This document shows, piece by piece, positions 24,392 to 31,777 of a DNA stretch of 64,000 nucleotides. This DNA comes from a virus, in the IMG/VR virus record IMGVR_UViG_3300031952_000013, positions 1 through 64,000 of that record. One strand, given 5' to 3'. Each line of letters opens with the position of its first letter. Position 1 is the first letter of the stretch. A program made the translations under genes and the position numbers. The notes below the pieces were generated by a model that was not told where the DNA came from, did no database searches, and was given only the letters and a program-made list of their open reading frames with translations.

Positions 24392-25126
24392 GGTTGTGGG
24401 GTTGTGTGGATAGGTTGACATAGGTTAGGTTGGTGGGTTGAACTGTCCTCAAAATAGGCCATTGAATTCTACGGACATTTGAGTGTGGTAGGTTAGGTTA
24501 TAAGTTCCGGTCTGTAGGGGGGTTGGATAGGTAGGGTTGGTCAGGTAGGTTAGGTTATAAGTGTGGGTCTGTGGGTGGGTTGGTAGGATGGGTAGGGGTA
24601 GGTTGGTTTGGTTGGGTTGGTAGGTTAGGTTATAGGTTCCGGTCTGGGAGGGGGATGGTAGGACGGGCAGGGCAGGTTGGTTAAGGTTAGGATGGAATAG
24701 GATGGGCTGGTTGGTTAGGTTGGCGGGCTTGAGGTGTGATAGTTTTATTTTTAGTTGGAATTCTATTTTGGTTGGGTCGGTTTGTTCGTGGGCCTAGGAC
24801 GGGATTGGTCTAGGGGAAATTGGCTAGGTTGGAACCGGAAAGACGCTTGCGATAGGGTAGGGGAGGGGGCGGCTATGTAAAGTTAGTTTACTTAGTTGAC
24901 ATAATATAGAATAAGATGTTTTGGTATAGTTTTGTGCCAAAGTAGAATATAGGTAGAATATATTAAAATATAGGCATAGAATATTTTGTTTGGCATAAAA
25001 ATAGCCCCTTGTGTGGAATAAGGGGCAGTATATACTGAGGGTACAATACAATATAGTATTACAGTATGATTCGCTGAAAGTCCGAGAGTAAGCTCAAAGA
25101 GGAATTGATGATTGATTAACTTTGTT
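24392..25126 (+). other. Non-coding G/T-rich then AT-rich region
   Basis: No gene is visible in 735 bases. 24392-24860 is G/T-rich, with many G-G-T-T-A-G-G-T-T and G-G-T-T-G-G-G variants, like 14160-14340. From 24880 it turns AT-rich with several T-A-G-A-A-T-A words. A 7-base hairpin (25004-25010 with 25020-25026) would act as a terminator only for minus-strand transcripts, because the T-run is on that strand. The region is a candidate for an origin or regulatory zone. Confidence 0.55.
24487..24646 (+). repeat. Three imperfect 28-base direct repeats
   Basis: Copies at 24487-24514, 24544-24571 and 24619-24646 share G-G-T-A-G-G-T-T-A-G-G-T-T-A-T-A and a later G-G-T-C-T-G; spacing is 57 and 75 bases. 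Copies 1 and 3 differ by one base. Confidence 0.75.
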
Positions 25127-25621
25127 GAGTGAGGATATATGCGCAAATAAGATAGGAGCGTATATCTAACATGTTGAATCCCATGAAAAAGGCCGGTTCC
25201 TTTGCGGAGTTTTTATACGATGTAAAAGCTCTCGGCAAGATTGTGCTCGTCGAAGCGTTCAAACATACCTTTATCGCCGATGTAACGGGGCAAGAAGGGG
25301 AGCGAGGATATATTGTCAAGGGAAAAGAGAAAACATGGACGGTAGGCGCGGATTGCTTGACTAAAGCTAGTGTCCTCGACGGTCTCCCTATTGAAGGGGT
25401 GAACGGAAAGGTTAAAGTCAGTGTCAAGGGAAAGGATACTGTCACCATGAGTGAGGAGGCCTTTGAACGTCACCCGCTCTTTGGGGCGATAGTCTCAGCC
25501 CATGCGAGACAGCGAGAGTATAAAAAGACAAAAGAGAGTGAGTAGTTCTACTCTCTGGAGTGATACGGCTATATAGTGTGCTCGCCGTAGAGTAGCACAC
25601 AAACAGCATATATCCTCACTC
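25127..25621 (+). repeat. 16-base inverted repeats flanking one gene
   Basis: The 16 bases at 25127-25142 (starting G-A-G-T-G-A-G-G-A-T-A) recur exactly as the reverse complement at 25606-25621. They enclose the single gene at 25171-25545. No target-site duplication is evident outside them. The unit of about 495 bases could be a small mobile cassette, or a paired RNA/DNA structure controlling that gene. Confidence 0.6.
25171..25545 (+). CDS. Unknown protein in an inverted-repeat island
   Basis: 124 residues, Lys/Glu/Val-rich, no known domain. Codon use differs from the neighbours: many C-ending codons such as C-T-C, G-T-C and G-C-C. The start region is unusual, with only GGAG 13 bases upstream and a partial stem (25132-25165) that may mask it. 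The gene is followed by strong hairpins. Transfer from another source is likely; the function cannot be judged. Confidence 0.62.
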   Translation: MLNPMKKAGSFAEFLYDVKALGKIVLVEAFKHTFIADVTGQEGERGYIVKGKEKTWTVGADCLTKASVLDGLPIEGVNGKVKVSVKGKDTVTMSEEAFERHPLFGAIVSAHARQREYKKTKESE

Positions 25622-25628
25622 TCTTTTT
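25531..25628 (+). terminator. Long-range stem ending in a T-run
   Basis: A-A-A-G-A-G-A-G-T-G-A-G at 25531-25542 pairs with 25615-25626. Inside it a 7-base stem (25576-25582 with 25594-25600) forms a second hairpin. C-T-C-T-T-T-T-T follows. The right arm overlaps the flanking inverted repeat, so the same bases can pair in two ways. Confidence 0.5.
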
Positions 25629-25630
25629 AT

Positions 25631-25686
25631 AACATGCTGATATAGAATAGAGTGTGGTTCTATCCTATATTAGCATGTTTTCTTTT
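25631..25686 (+). terminator. Strong hairpin with T-tract
   Basis: A 15-base stem with one G-T pair (25631-25645 with 25665-25679), extended by A-T-A-G/C-T-A-T inside, is followed by T-T-T-T-C-T-T-T-T. It is a good factor-independent terminator and closes the 25171 gene's transcript. Confidence 0.62.
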
Positions 25687-25830
25687 ATCTCTATATACTA
25701 CTATTTATATAGGATATATAGAATAGATATACTCTATAGAATACATATACACTATAGAATTGATAGAGTATATAGGATTTATAAAATATATAGACTATAT
25801 ACGATGTATAGAGTGAATAAAACCGATAGG
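25687..25830 (+). repeat. AT-rich degenerate TATAGAAT/TATAGGAT repeats
   Basis: About 140 bases dominated by T-A-T-A-G-A-A-T, T-A-T-A-G-G-A-T and related words every 10-20 bases. Similar words occur upstream of the 25171 gene at 24903-24980. A reading frame here gives only a Y-R-I repeat and is unlikely to be coding. From 25831 to 26057 I see nothing I can support. Confidence 0.55.
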
Positions 25831-26057
25831 CAAATCAAGATTTTTATTGGTTGTTCGGATATATTATTTATAGATACCCTATATGAGTGGACACACAAAA
25901 TTGTGGTTTTTAGCACTTCTCGGAAATAAATTTGGGTCCCATCTGGGGTAGCTGTGTATGTTCAGGTCTACAGGTATAAAAACGGGTAACTATCCTCTTT
26001 ATCTCGGTATATGTAGTGAATTAAATGTTAAAAACTATTCTACAGGGGATAACATAA

Positions 26058-26150
26058 ATGGAATTCATCCTCATGTTTATTGTTCTGGGTATTCTAGGAG
26101 GGTGGTCTGGGTTCTTCAGAGGGTTAAGAGGAAGGAAAGATGAAATTTAA
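26058..26150 (+). CDS. Possible tiny membrane protein
   Basis: 30 residues: one hydrophobic helix (F-I-L-M-F-I-V-L-G-I-L-G-G-W), then a basic tail. The ribosome site is weak. It overlaps the next gene. Confidence 0.38.
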   Translation: MEFILMFIVLGILGGWSGFFRGLRGRKDEI

Positions 26151-26391
26151 GGTTTATGGTTGGATTGGAATTAACCGTGATATTCACCCCGCTAAAGGGG
26201 AACGATTTGAGGATTATCGCCTTTCATTGATTCCAGGCGTTGATTTTTCTTTAGAAAAGGACCAATGGTCACCAAACAAAGACGATCCGAATGGATTTAA
26301 AGGTGCTTGGTTTACGATTTGTTTTTCCTGGTTGATTTTTGGTTTCACCCTTGATTTTCGATTTGGGGATCACGCCAAGGAAAACGCATGA
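26140..26391 (+). CDS. Unknown 83-residue protein
   Basis: AGGAAGG precedes the ATG. Aromatic-rich; F-K-G-A-W-F-T-I-C-F-S-W-L-I-F-G-F may form a membrane or core strand. Overlaps the next gene by 4 bases. Confidence 0.55.
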   Translation: MKFKVYGWIGINRDIHPAKGERFEDYRLSLIPGVDFSLEKDQWSPNKDDPNGFKGAWFTICFSWLIFGFTLDFRFGDHAKENA

Positions 26392-26576
26392 TCGAGGAGA
26401 GAGGTGGTTACAAAATCGAAGCTCTTAAAGATGCTATAAGAGAGTTGGTCGGTGCTCTTCATCAAAAAACTATGGGGGCTTATGGAGTTGACTACTACGA
26501 AGGTCAGTATGAAGAAGAGATTGATGGTCTAGCAAGAGTTATTTTAAGTATAATGGAGAGAGGTAGAGGAGAATAA
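26388..26576 (+). CDS. Small unknown helical protein
   Basis: 62 residues, ATG overlapping the previous stop. No recognised domain. Confidence 0.52.
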   Translation: MIEERGGYKIEALKDAIRELVGALHQKTMGAYGVDYYEGQYEEEIDGLARVILSIMERGRGE

Positions 26577-26589
26577 ATGACTTTCCGTG

Positions 26590-26721
26590 ATGAGGTGGGG
26601 TTTATTGAATCTGGTTCCTCAGTATAGGTGGTTGAAGAATGTGGTAGAATCCTGGCGGGACGTTGAAACTGGGGATTATATGTTTAAGGTAATGGAAGAC
26701 AATCTTAGGAGGAACGAATGA
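26590..26721 (+). CDS. Possible small protein
   Basis: 43 residues with a helical C-terminus (V-V-E-S-W-R-D-V-E-T-G-D). The start is uncertain; a GTG lies one codon earlier and the best ribosome site belongs to a 16-codon frame at 26577. Confidence 0.35.
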   Translation: MRWGLLNLVPQYRWLKNVVESWRDVETGDYMFKVMEDNLRRNE

Positions 26722-26813
26722 ATACTTTAGGTATTGTTCTTGGTATTTTAGTCATCGGATGCTTTATTTACTTTTTCGGTCGGTTGCTCTATCAGAAGTA
26801 TTCCAAAAAGTAG
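26718..26813 (+). CDS. Tiny membrane protein
   Basis: 31 residues after AGGAGG. One membrane helix then Y-Q-K-Y-S-K-K. The gap 26814-26899 after it contains a 7-base inverted repeat (26820-26826 with 26879-26885). Confidence 0.52.
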   Translation: MNTLGIVLGILVIGCFIYFFGRLLYQKYSKK

Positions 26814-26899
26814 CCTAAGGCGTTATGAGGGTCTGGGGTGAGAGGGGTTTACAGCCCTTCTAAGGCCTGCCTGATTAACATAACGATAAGAAGCGTGGA

Positions 26900-27109
26900 A
26901 TGGGGCCGATGACGTTCCAGAGAGTGACGCAAGGGTATGGAATCGAGGCCCCCCTTAGGATTAGAGGAAGGAAAGTGAAAAAGTGGACGTCTAAACAGAG
27001 GGCGAGATTGGCGAAGCGAAGGTCTGCTTACGAAGACGCATTGGGTAACCGGATGCTTTCTGAGAAAATTCAGAAGTCGCTGCATAAGCCAGGAAGTCAA
27101 AAGAGGTAG
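26900..27109 (+). CDS. Small basic protein
   Basis: 69 residues, about 30% Lys/Arg, in the manner of nucleic-acid-binding proteins. The ribosome site is weak. Confidence 0.45.
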   Translation: MGPMTFQRVTQGYGIEAPLRIRGRKVKKWTSKQRARLAKRRSAYEDALGNRMLSEKIQKSLHKPGSQKR

Positions 27110-27119
27110 GGGGAGCGGG

Positions 27120-27443
27120 ATGAAAAAGGAACAGCGGTTTTATTTTCCTAAGGACGCTTGGGGTCTTACAGTAGTTAAGGCGGAGAATGGTTTTGTTGTT
27201 TGGGCTTTTCCTGGTTCCGAGGTTTTAGCTCTTGAGAATGACAAGGAGAGTGAGAGGGAATGTGACGACGTGGATGCTGCTAAAAAACTCTTGTGGTATA
27301 TTCTGGAGTATTTCAATATAAATCCCTCTAGGTATGTTAGGCGGAGGTTAGGAGTTATAGAAAAAGTAGGGGAGAAATACACGCTCGCAAAAGATGAGAA
27401 GTTTGAAACGGAAAAGATTTTGCGGGCTGTAAAAGAAAGGTGA
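27120..27443 (+). CDS. Unknown 107-residue protein
   Basis: GGAGCGG precedes the ATG. A mixed beta/alpha protein with no known motif. Confidence 0.58.
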   Translation: MKKEQRFYFPKDAWGLTVVKAENGFVVWAFPGSEVLALENDKESERECDDVDAAKKLLWYILEYFNINPSRYVRRRLGVIEKVGEKYTLAKDEKFETEKILRAVKER

Positions 27444-27473
27444 GAGGAAGAAACTTGATGGATAAAAAACAGA

Positions 27474-27716
27474 GTGAAGAAACTTCTCCAAGCAATCCTG
27501 TATCTGGTCACAGGGGCAGTCTTAGACCTCGCGGTAACAAGATGGTACATTTTGATTTCTGCCCGACAAAGTTTATTGGCGGCGTTGCTCGGAGGGGTAT
27601 ATACATTGGTGACGATATTCGTGTATAGTAGGATAGTGGTCAAATGGGACTGGGTATTGGCAGGGGCGTTCTCAGTAGGTACAGGAGTGGGAGTATATTT
27701 GGCGTTTCTATTTTAG
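27474..27716 (+). CDS. Membrane protein with two or three helices
   Basis: 80 residues from GTG at 27474. Hydrophobic segments near 5-22, 28-50 and 57-78. No ribosome site is visible close to the start; an overlapping frame from ATG 27458 has a better one and may provide coupling. Function unknown. Confidence 0.5.
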   Translation: MKKLLQAILYLVTGAVLDLAVTRWYILISARQSLLAALLGGVYTLVTIFVYSRIVVKWDWVLAGAFSVGTGVGVYLAFLF

Positions 27717-27725
27717 GAGGTTTTT

Positions 27726-28046
27726 ATGCCTATTACCAAAACTAAACAGATTACGTTGACGGTGCTTGTGGAGGAAGGAGATTTCAATATTGTTTGTACG
27801 GACACCTTACAGGTGAAGGCAGGGAGTAATGTTGGATTCAGCCTTGACGTTACGCCGCTTTTGGGGTTCAATAAGCCGGTTACGTTTTCTCTTAGTGGTC
27901 TTCCTGCGGGAGCGGTTATGACGTGGAACGCTAAGGGGAACGTGTGGCAGCCTGGATTGGGCAGTCTTCAGTGTGATATAGCGATTCCTCTGAATAATGG
28001 TCTGGTTGGGACTTACACACTGGTTCTTACTGGTGTTTCTGCTTAA
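27726..28046 (+). CDS. Ig-like beta-sandwich protein
   Basis: 106 residues after AGGAGG. P-V-T-F-S-L-S-G-L-P-A-G-A-V and G-T-Y-T-L-V-L-T-G match the strand pattern of Ig-like or NEW3-type domains common on phage virions. It lies alone among small early-type genes, so it may be a surface decoration protein or a secreted-type binder; there is no signal peptide. Confidence 0.58.
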   Translation: MPITKTKQITLTVLVEEGDFNIVCTDTLQVKAGSNVGFSLDVTPLLGFNKPVTFSLSGLPAGAVMTWNAKGNVWQPGLGSLQCDIAIPLNNGLVGTYTLVLTGVSA

Positions 28047-28153
28047 TGATTCAGAAGAGGCATCTGGTTAGGTTGACGGTGAAAAAGAAAGGTAGAAACA
28101 TCTTTGTGGTTATCTGGAACTTTTTGAGGGGTGTATGGGAAAAGATATTTTGA
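28046..28153 (+). CDS. Possible tiny basic protein
   Basis: 35 residues, basic N-terminus and hydrophobic centre. It overlaps genes on both sides. Confidence 0.35.
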   Translation: MIQKRHLVRLTVKKKGRNIFVVIWNFLRGVWEKIF

Positions 28154-28404
28154 GTGGGTTGGAGGAGAAGAGCAGAGTCTCATTGGGTCTGACTAAGGCT
28201 GAGGCAGGCGTGTTTAGGTTGGTTGGTGCAGGTATGTCGAATGACGCGATTGCCGCAAAGTTATTTGTCAGCCTTGGCACTGTGCGTACTCATCTGAAAA
28301 GTATCTACAAACTGATTGGTTCTTCGGATAGGTATTCGATTGTATCTATCTGGTTCACTTTCCTGGCTGACCAGGGTAAAATAGATGGAGGAGAGAATGG
28401 ATAA
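28135..28404 (+). CDS. LuxR/GerE-type helix-turn-helix regulator
   Basis: 89 residues. L-T-K-A-E-A-G-V-F-R-L-V-G-A-G-M-S-N-D-A followed by I-A-A-K-L-F-V-S-L-G-T-V-R-T-H-L is a full LuxR-type DNA-binding domain. There is no sensor domain, so binding is probably constitutive. It may time expression of the genes after it. Confidence 0.82.
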   Translation: MGKDILSGLEEKSRVSLGLTKAEAGVFRLVGAGMSNDAIAAKLFVSLGTVRTHLKSIYKLIGSSDRYSIVSIWFTFLADQGKIDGGENG

Positions 28405-28636
28405 CTTAAAAAGAATTTGCCGCAAGTGTAACAGCAACTTTCTACTCTGGCTGTTTGGGTGTAAGCAATACACAAAAGAGAGAAAAGTTTGTCTGGAGAG
28501 TGGCCGGTTTGCAAGAAGCACCTGTCCTAATGTGATGTTGGTTAGTCTTCGTATATCGCAACTTCCTTCTGGTTATTGTAACATGAAACACGGGATGGTG
28601 CGGAATGAAGAACCGGCTGGAGAGACGAAAAAATGA
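28397..28636 (+). CDS. Small Cys-containing protein
   Basis: 79 residues from ATG at 28397 after GGAGGAG. C-R-K-C and further single Cys residues; unknown family. Overlaps genes on both sides. Confidence 0.5.
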   Translation: MDNLKRICRKCNSNFLLWLFGCKQYTKERKVCLESGRFARSTCPNVMLVSLRISQLPSGYCNMKHGMVRNEEPAGETKK

Positions 28637-29781
28637 AAGATCAATTTCTTATTTTTCAATCAGGGCTATGCGACTTCTCTACTGCTGAGTGGGGGGTCCT
28701 CAAGTTTAAGGATGGTATCTTTGACCTTGATGAACCGAAGGCCTTTAACAGACAGCGTAGGATGCTCAATGCGGGGGGCAATATGTCCCGAATCCTACGA
28801 AGCTCCCCTTGGGGGGTCCCCGCTGGACAGATGTTTGACTATACTCATCCTCAATACTTCTCTATCTTGAGGAGATACCTGAAGATTCTCAACAACCCCT
28901 GCCAGGCTGCACCAACAGGACAGGGAGCAAGGGTTGTCATCGAACCCTTTGATGGCTCATCAGAGAAGTGGTTTTATACCGATCACAAGAAGGCAGGAGA
29001 TTTGCTGAGGACTTTCCTGGCCAATACAGCCGACTTGGACTTCGTTGATATTGGGTCTGGGAATGAGTGCGAAGATGACCGCTATCCTTTTCTTTTCCGT
29101 GATACCATCATCCCCGCCTTCGATGATTTCAAAAAGATACCGTTCTCCTATGGCTCGACCTACAATTATAAGAACAGCGTAGAAAGTGAGAAGAGAATTC
29201 ACGACTGCAAGGCAGTAGCTTCAAAGAAATGGGGCGATCTGACCTCATTCGCAATTTTCAAGCAGGTGCATGGATGCTGTGACAAGACCAGCGAGAACCT
29301 TATCCAAGCCGCTGAGTGGTGGGCCAAGCATAATATGGGCACTTTCTACTCTGTGGACGGATGCAAGAGAAGCAAGAGTCCATGCGATTTCTACCAGGAT
29401 CAGGTCCGTTCCTCTCCCGAGGAATTTGCGGGGACGGCAAAATACGTTCTTGACTACATCGAGACCATGCTTCATCCCAAGTTCAAGATGACAACCGGTC
29501 AGGTCAAGTGTGCTTTTGAGTTCATTAGTAAGGTCTGGAACAACGACGTTTGTGGTGCGTTGCCTATCATCGCAGTAAGCGAACTCCATAAAGCCGTCTT
29601 TGGTGAGTACCCATTCAACTGGGGCAAGTACCCGGATGATTGGGTCGAGCCTATTCCCCCGATACCGCCTGAACCCCCGACCCCACCGACACCCCCCGTC
29701 CAGATCAAACCCTGCTGCTACTTCTGGAACCGGCACAACTACCTTCATTGGATTAGGTGTATCCTGTTCGGTAAGCATTAG
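28633..29781 (+). CDS. Glycoside hydrolase-like protein with Pro-rich C-terminal linker
   Basis: 382 residues. The first 330 look like a TIM barrel: V-I-E-P-F-D-G ... D-F-V-D-I-G-S-G-N-E-C-E, where N-E recalls the acid/base pair of clan GH-A enzymes. A Pro/Thr linker (residues near 338-358) leads to a Cys/His-rich end. Codon use is more C-ending and GC-richer than in neighbours, which suggests recent transfer. It could be a depolymerase or cell-wall hydrolase; the assignment is by fold-like pattern only. Confidence 0.48.
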   Translation: MKDQFLIFQSGLCDFSTAEWGVLKFKDGIFDLDEPKAFNRQRRMLNAGGNMSRILRSSPWGVPAGQMFDYTHPQYFSILRRYLKILNNPCQAAPTGQGARVVIEPFDGSSEKWFYTDHKKAGDLLRTFLANTADLDFVDIGSGNECEDDRYPFLFRDTIIPAFDDFKKIPFSYGSTYNYKNSVESEKRIHDCKAVASKKWGDLTSFAIFKQVHGCCDKTSENLIQAAEWWAKHNMGTFYSVDGCKRSKSPCDFYQDQVRSSPEEFAGTAKYVLDYIETMLHPKFKMTTGQVKCAFEFISKVWNNDVCGALPIIAVSELHKAVFGEYPFNWGKYPDDWVEPIPPIPPEPPTPPTPPVQIKPCCYFWNRHNYLHWIRCILFGKH

Positions 29782-29794
29782 TTAGGAGAGTTTA

Positions 29795-30232
29795 ATGGCA
29801 ATTCAGAGATTCATCCCCCCGATGATGGGGAGGGGGAAAGGGAGGATTCCCCAGGCCATACCTGCTGTGAATATTACGGTTGGAAAGACGGCTAGGTTTC
29901 ACTTCAATACGGCGGCTATCCTGAGGTATCTTGGTGATAAGACCTGTGTGGAGTATTTCTTTGATTCAGAAAAGGGGTTTATTGGATTTAAGTTCTACAA
30001 AGACAAGATGCCGAATACTTTTACTCTGACCTTGACAAAGGTTGGTACAAGTGCTACTGCTAGAGTAGTTGCTTCAGCGTCTACGTTTATAGACTACTAT
30101 GGTTTGAGAGAGCGGTTGAAAATAGCACACAACAGGACATTTGTGTTGTATGTCTCTGATGAGGATGCTGATTTGATACTGGGTGATATTAGCGAGGTTA
30201 TGCATGAAAAAAGCGACAGTGAAGGTACTTGA
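29795..30232 (+). CDS. Unknown 145-residue protein
   Basis: GGAG precedes the ATG. Beta-rich, with no recognised domain. Overlaps the next small membrane gene. Confidence 0.58.
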   Translation: MAIQRFIPPMMGRGKGRIPQAIPAVNITVGKTARFHFNTAAILRYLGDKTCVEYFFDSEKGFIGFKFYKDKMPNTFTLTLTKVGTSATARVVASASTFIDYYGLRERLKIAHNRTFVLYVSDEDADLILGDISEVMHEKSDSEGT

Positions 30233-30407
30233 TTTCATTATTATGTTTGTGATTTTGGTTCTTATTGCGGTTGGTGTGGTTGGTTTGTTTCCTTTTTATG
30301 TGATTCGTAAGGGATTGACTGGAGAAGACACACCAAAGTTAAAAGTAACTATGAAAGGTGAGGAAGGAGAGGAATCCTTTTCCCCATCGACAGATAAGCC
30401 GATGTAG
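30204..30407 (+). CDS. Small membrane protein
   Basis: 67 residues from ATG at 30204 (GAGG 8 bases before). One membrane helix near 10-33, then a charged cytoplasmic-type tail. Confidence 0.55.
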   Translation: MKKATVKVLDFIIMFVILVLIAVGVVGLFPFYVIRKGLTGEDTPKLKVTMKGEEGEESFSPSTDKPM

Positions 30408-30413
30408 GTCAAT

Positions 30414-30983
30414 GTGAGTGATGGAATTCTTCAGAGAGTTTCTTATGTGGCTGGTAACGACGAACTGACTAAGGTATTTGTTGATTACTACCCCAAGGTA
30501 ACAGCAACTGTAAAGAAACGTCTTGGTGATGATTGTGATTGGGAGGACGTTGTTGGCATCATTTTTCTCGATTTGTGTGAGGAGGTTTTATCAGAGAGAT
30601 TCAAAGGTGATTGCTCCCTGTCCACCTTGCTTTTTGTAATCACTCAAAGGCGAATAGCTGACAGATTTCGTCAGAAGTACAAACAGGACAAGGTGATGTC
30701 AAGGTGTTCATTGGAGACAGCGGAGCGTTATAGGAGCGAGGATATGGATACAGGAAGATTTCAGGCATCTGGGATTGGCGTTTCGGAGTTTTATAAGGCG
30801 TTGATGAGACAACCTATGCGGAATCAAAATCTATTGGAGGATTATTTTGAGCAGGGTTTAACTCGTTATGATTTATCCGAGAGGTATGGTTTGTCCCTGT
30901 CGAGAGTTAATTCGATTATCAGTAGGTTTCTACGTGTCATTTCTTATGGAAGAGAGAGGGTACATGCTAAAGATAATGCTTAA
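30414..30983 (+). CDS. ECF-like sigma-70 family factor
   Basis: 189 residues, GTG start. Region 2 is suggested by D-W-E-D-V-V-G-I-I-F-L-D-L-C and L-S-T-L-L-F-V-I-T-Q-R-R-I-A-D-R-F-R, and region 4 by Y-D-L-S-E-R-Y-G-L-S-L-S-R-V-N-S-I-I. Regions 1 and 3 are absent, as in ECF factors. It probably redirects host RNA polymerase to phage promoters. It lies two genes after a LuxR-type regulator block and shortly before a consensus sigma-70 promoter. Confidence 0.75.
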   Translation: MSDGILQRVSYVAGNDELTKVFVDYYPKVTATVKKRLGDDCDWEDVVGIIFLDLCEEVLSERFKGDCSLSTLLFVITQRRIADRFRQKYKQDKVMSRCSLETAERYRSEDMDTGRFQASGIGVSEFYKALMRQPMRNQNLLEDYFEQGLTRYDLSERYGLSLSRVNSIISRFLRVISYGRERVHAKDNA

Positions 30984-31179
30984 AGAGCCGGTCGGAGGGA
31001 TGATTTCTCAGGGGCAGGCAGCTAGGTCTGCTAATTATCTGGAATCGGAGGGAACAGTGGAGGAGTTTATAAAGAATGTTGGAGCGGCTGGGACTCCGTG
31101 GGTTAAAGGAGTTTCACCTGCGGGTGAGCGTCTTCTGGTTCCTTTAAACAACATAGCTTTTATCATAGAGGTCAAATAG
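30964..31179 (+). CDS. Small unknown protein
   Basis: 71 residues; ATG at 30964 inside the sigma-factor gene, with GAGAGAGG upstream. The C-terminal strand pattern (R-L-L-V-P-L-N-N-I-A-F-I-I-E-V) suggests a small beta barrel. Confidence 0.48.
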   Translation: MLKIMLKEPVGGMISQGQAARSANYLESEGTVEEFIKNVGAAGTPWVKGVSPAGERLLVPLNNIAFIIEVK

Positions 31180-31728
31180 GTGGAAATTAAACACATACTG
31201 GAACTTCGGGACGGTGATTTCAATGTTCCCGTCCATGTCTTGAATCCTCACCAGAAGTATAGAGGTGAGATTTGTTCCACCCTCAGGGAATATGTTTTTA
31301 ATCCACTCACAAAGGTTATTTTACTGGTTGGGATGAAGAAGGGCCCTAAACAGTTTCGCTCGTTGCATATTTCAGAGGCCTCCCTAATTGCGATGGCTAT
31401 GGAGAAGAGGGGTTATGAGACAATGATTATGGAGCAACCTGAATATGAATTCTTCGGTAGGGCGACCTGGGAGCCAGGGAGGGTTGTAGGTTTACCAGGA
31501 AGTCTGACGGTTGACAAAGGTTGTGGGGCTGTGACTCAGACGTTTGCGTTTGTCGAATCTATCCCAGAAGTTCGGTTGCGCAGTATCGCTAGGCTTGTTA
31601 TGGCTGTCCAAGGTTATTTGGACGCACCTGGTATCGAAATAGAATATGTTTGGTCTACGAATTTTGTCGGGGTAAAACAATTAAAATTAATAATTTACGA
31701 CTATAAGTTTTTGTCACATTCTTCTTGA
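31180..31728 (+). CDS. Unknown 182-residue protein
   Basis: GTG start directly after the previous stop. Mixed alpha/beta; no motif recognised. The end overlaps the -35 box of the next promoter. Confidence 0.6.
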   Translation: MEIKHILELRDGDFNVPVHVLNPHQKYRGEICSTLREYVFNPLTKVILLVGMKKGPKQFRSLHISEASLIAMAMEKRGYETMIMEQPEYEFFGRATWEPGRVVGLPGSLTVDKGCGAVTQTFAFVESIPEVRLRSIARLVMAVQGYLDAPGIEIEYVWSTNFVGVKQLKLIIYDYKFLSHSS

Positions 31729-31753
31729 CAAGAGGAACTCAAAATCCTATATT
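31725..31753 (+). promoter_or_regulatory. Sigma-70 type promoter
   Basis: T-T-G-A-C-A at 31725-31730, a 17-base spacer, then T-A-T-A-T-T at 31748-31753, overlapped by T-A-T-A-A-T at 31753-31758. It is close to consensus and lies 25-50 bases before a gene with AAAGGAG. It should be read by the host housekeeping polymerase and drive the clamp-loader-like genes. Confidence 0.68.
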
Positions 31754-31777
31754 ATAATTGTACGAAAGGAGTCAAAC

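Noticed and set aside
24896-24930. T-T-G-A-C-A with T-A-T-A-G-T downstream
   Set aside because: The spacer is 23 bases, too long for a sigma-70 promoter.
25654-25929. Open frame of 91 codons with a Y-R-I repeat
   Set aside because: It begins inside a terminator hairpin, has no ribosome site, and its repeat only reflects the T-A-T-A-G-A DNA words.
23969-25992. 13-base inverted match between 23969-23981 and about 25980-25992
   Set aside because: Matches of this length are expected by chance in 64 kb, and nothing else supports it.
25958-26143. Open frame of 61 codons
   Set aside because: No ribosome site and no protein-like pattern; the overlapping 30-residue membrane frame is slightly better.
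27458-27628. Frame overlapping the membrane protein at 27474
   Set aside because: It has the better ribosome site, but the other frame has clear membrane helices. At most it serves translational coupling.
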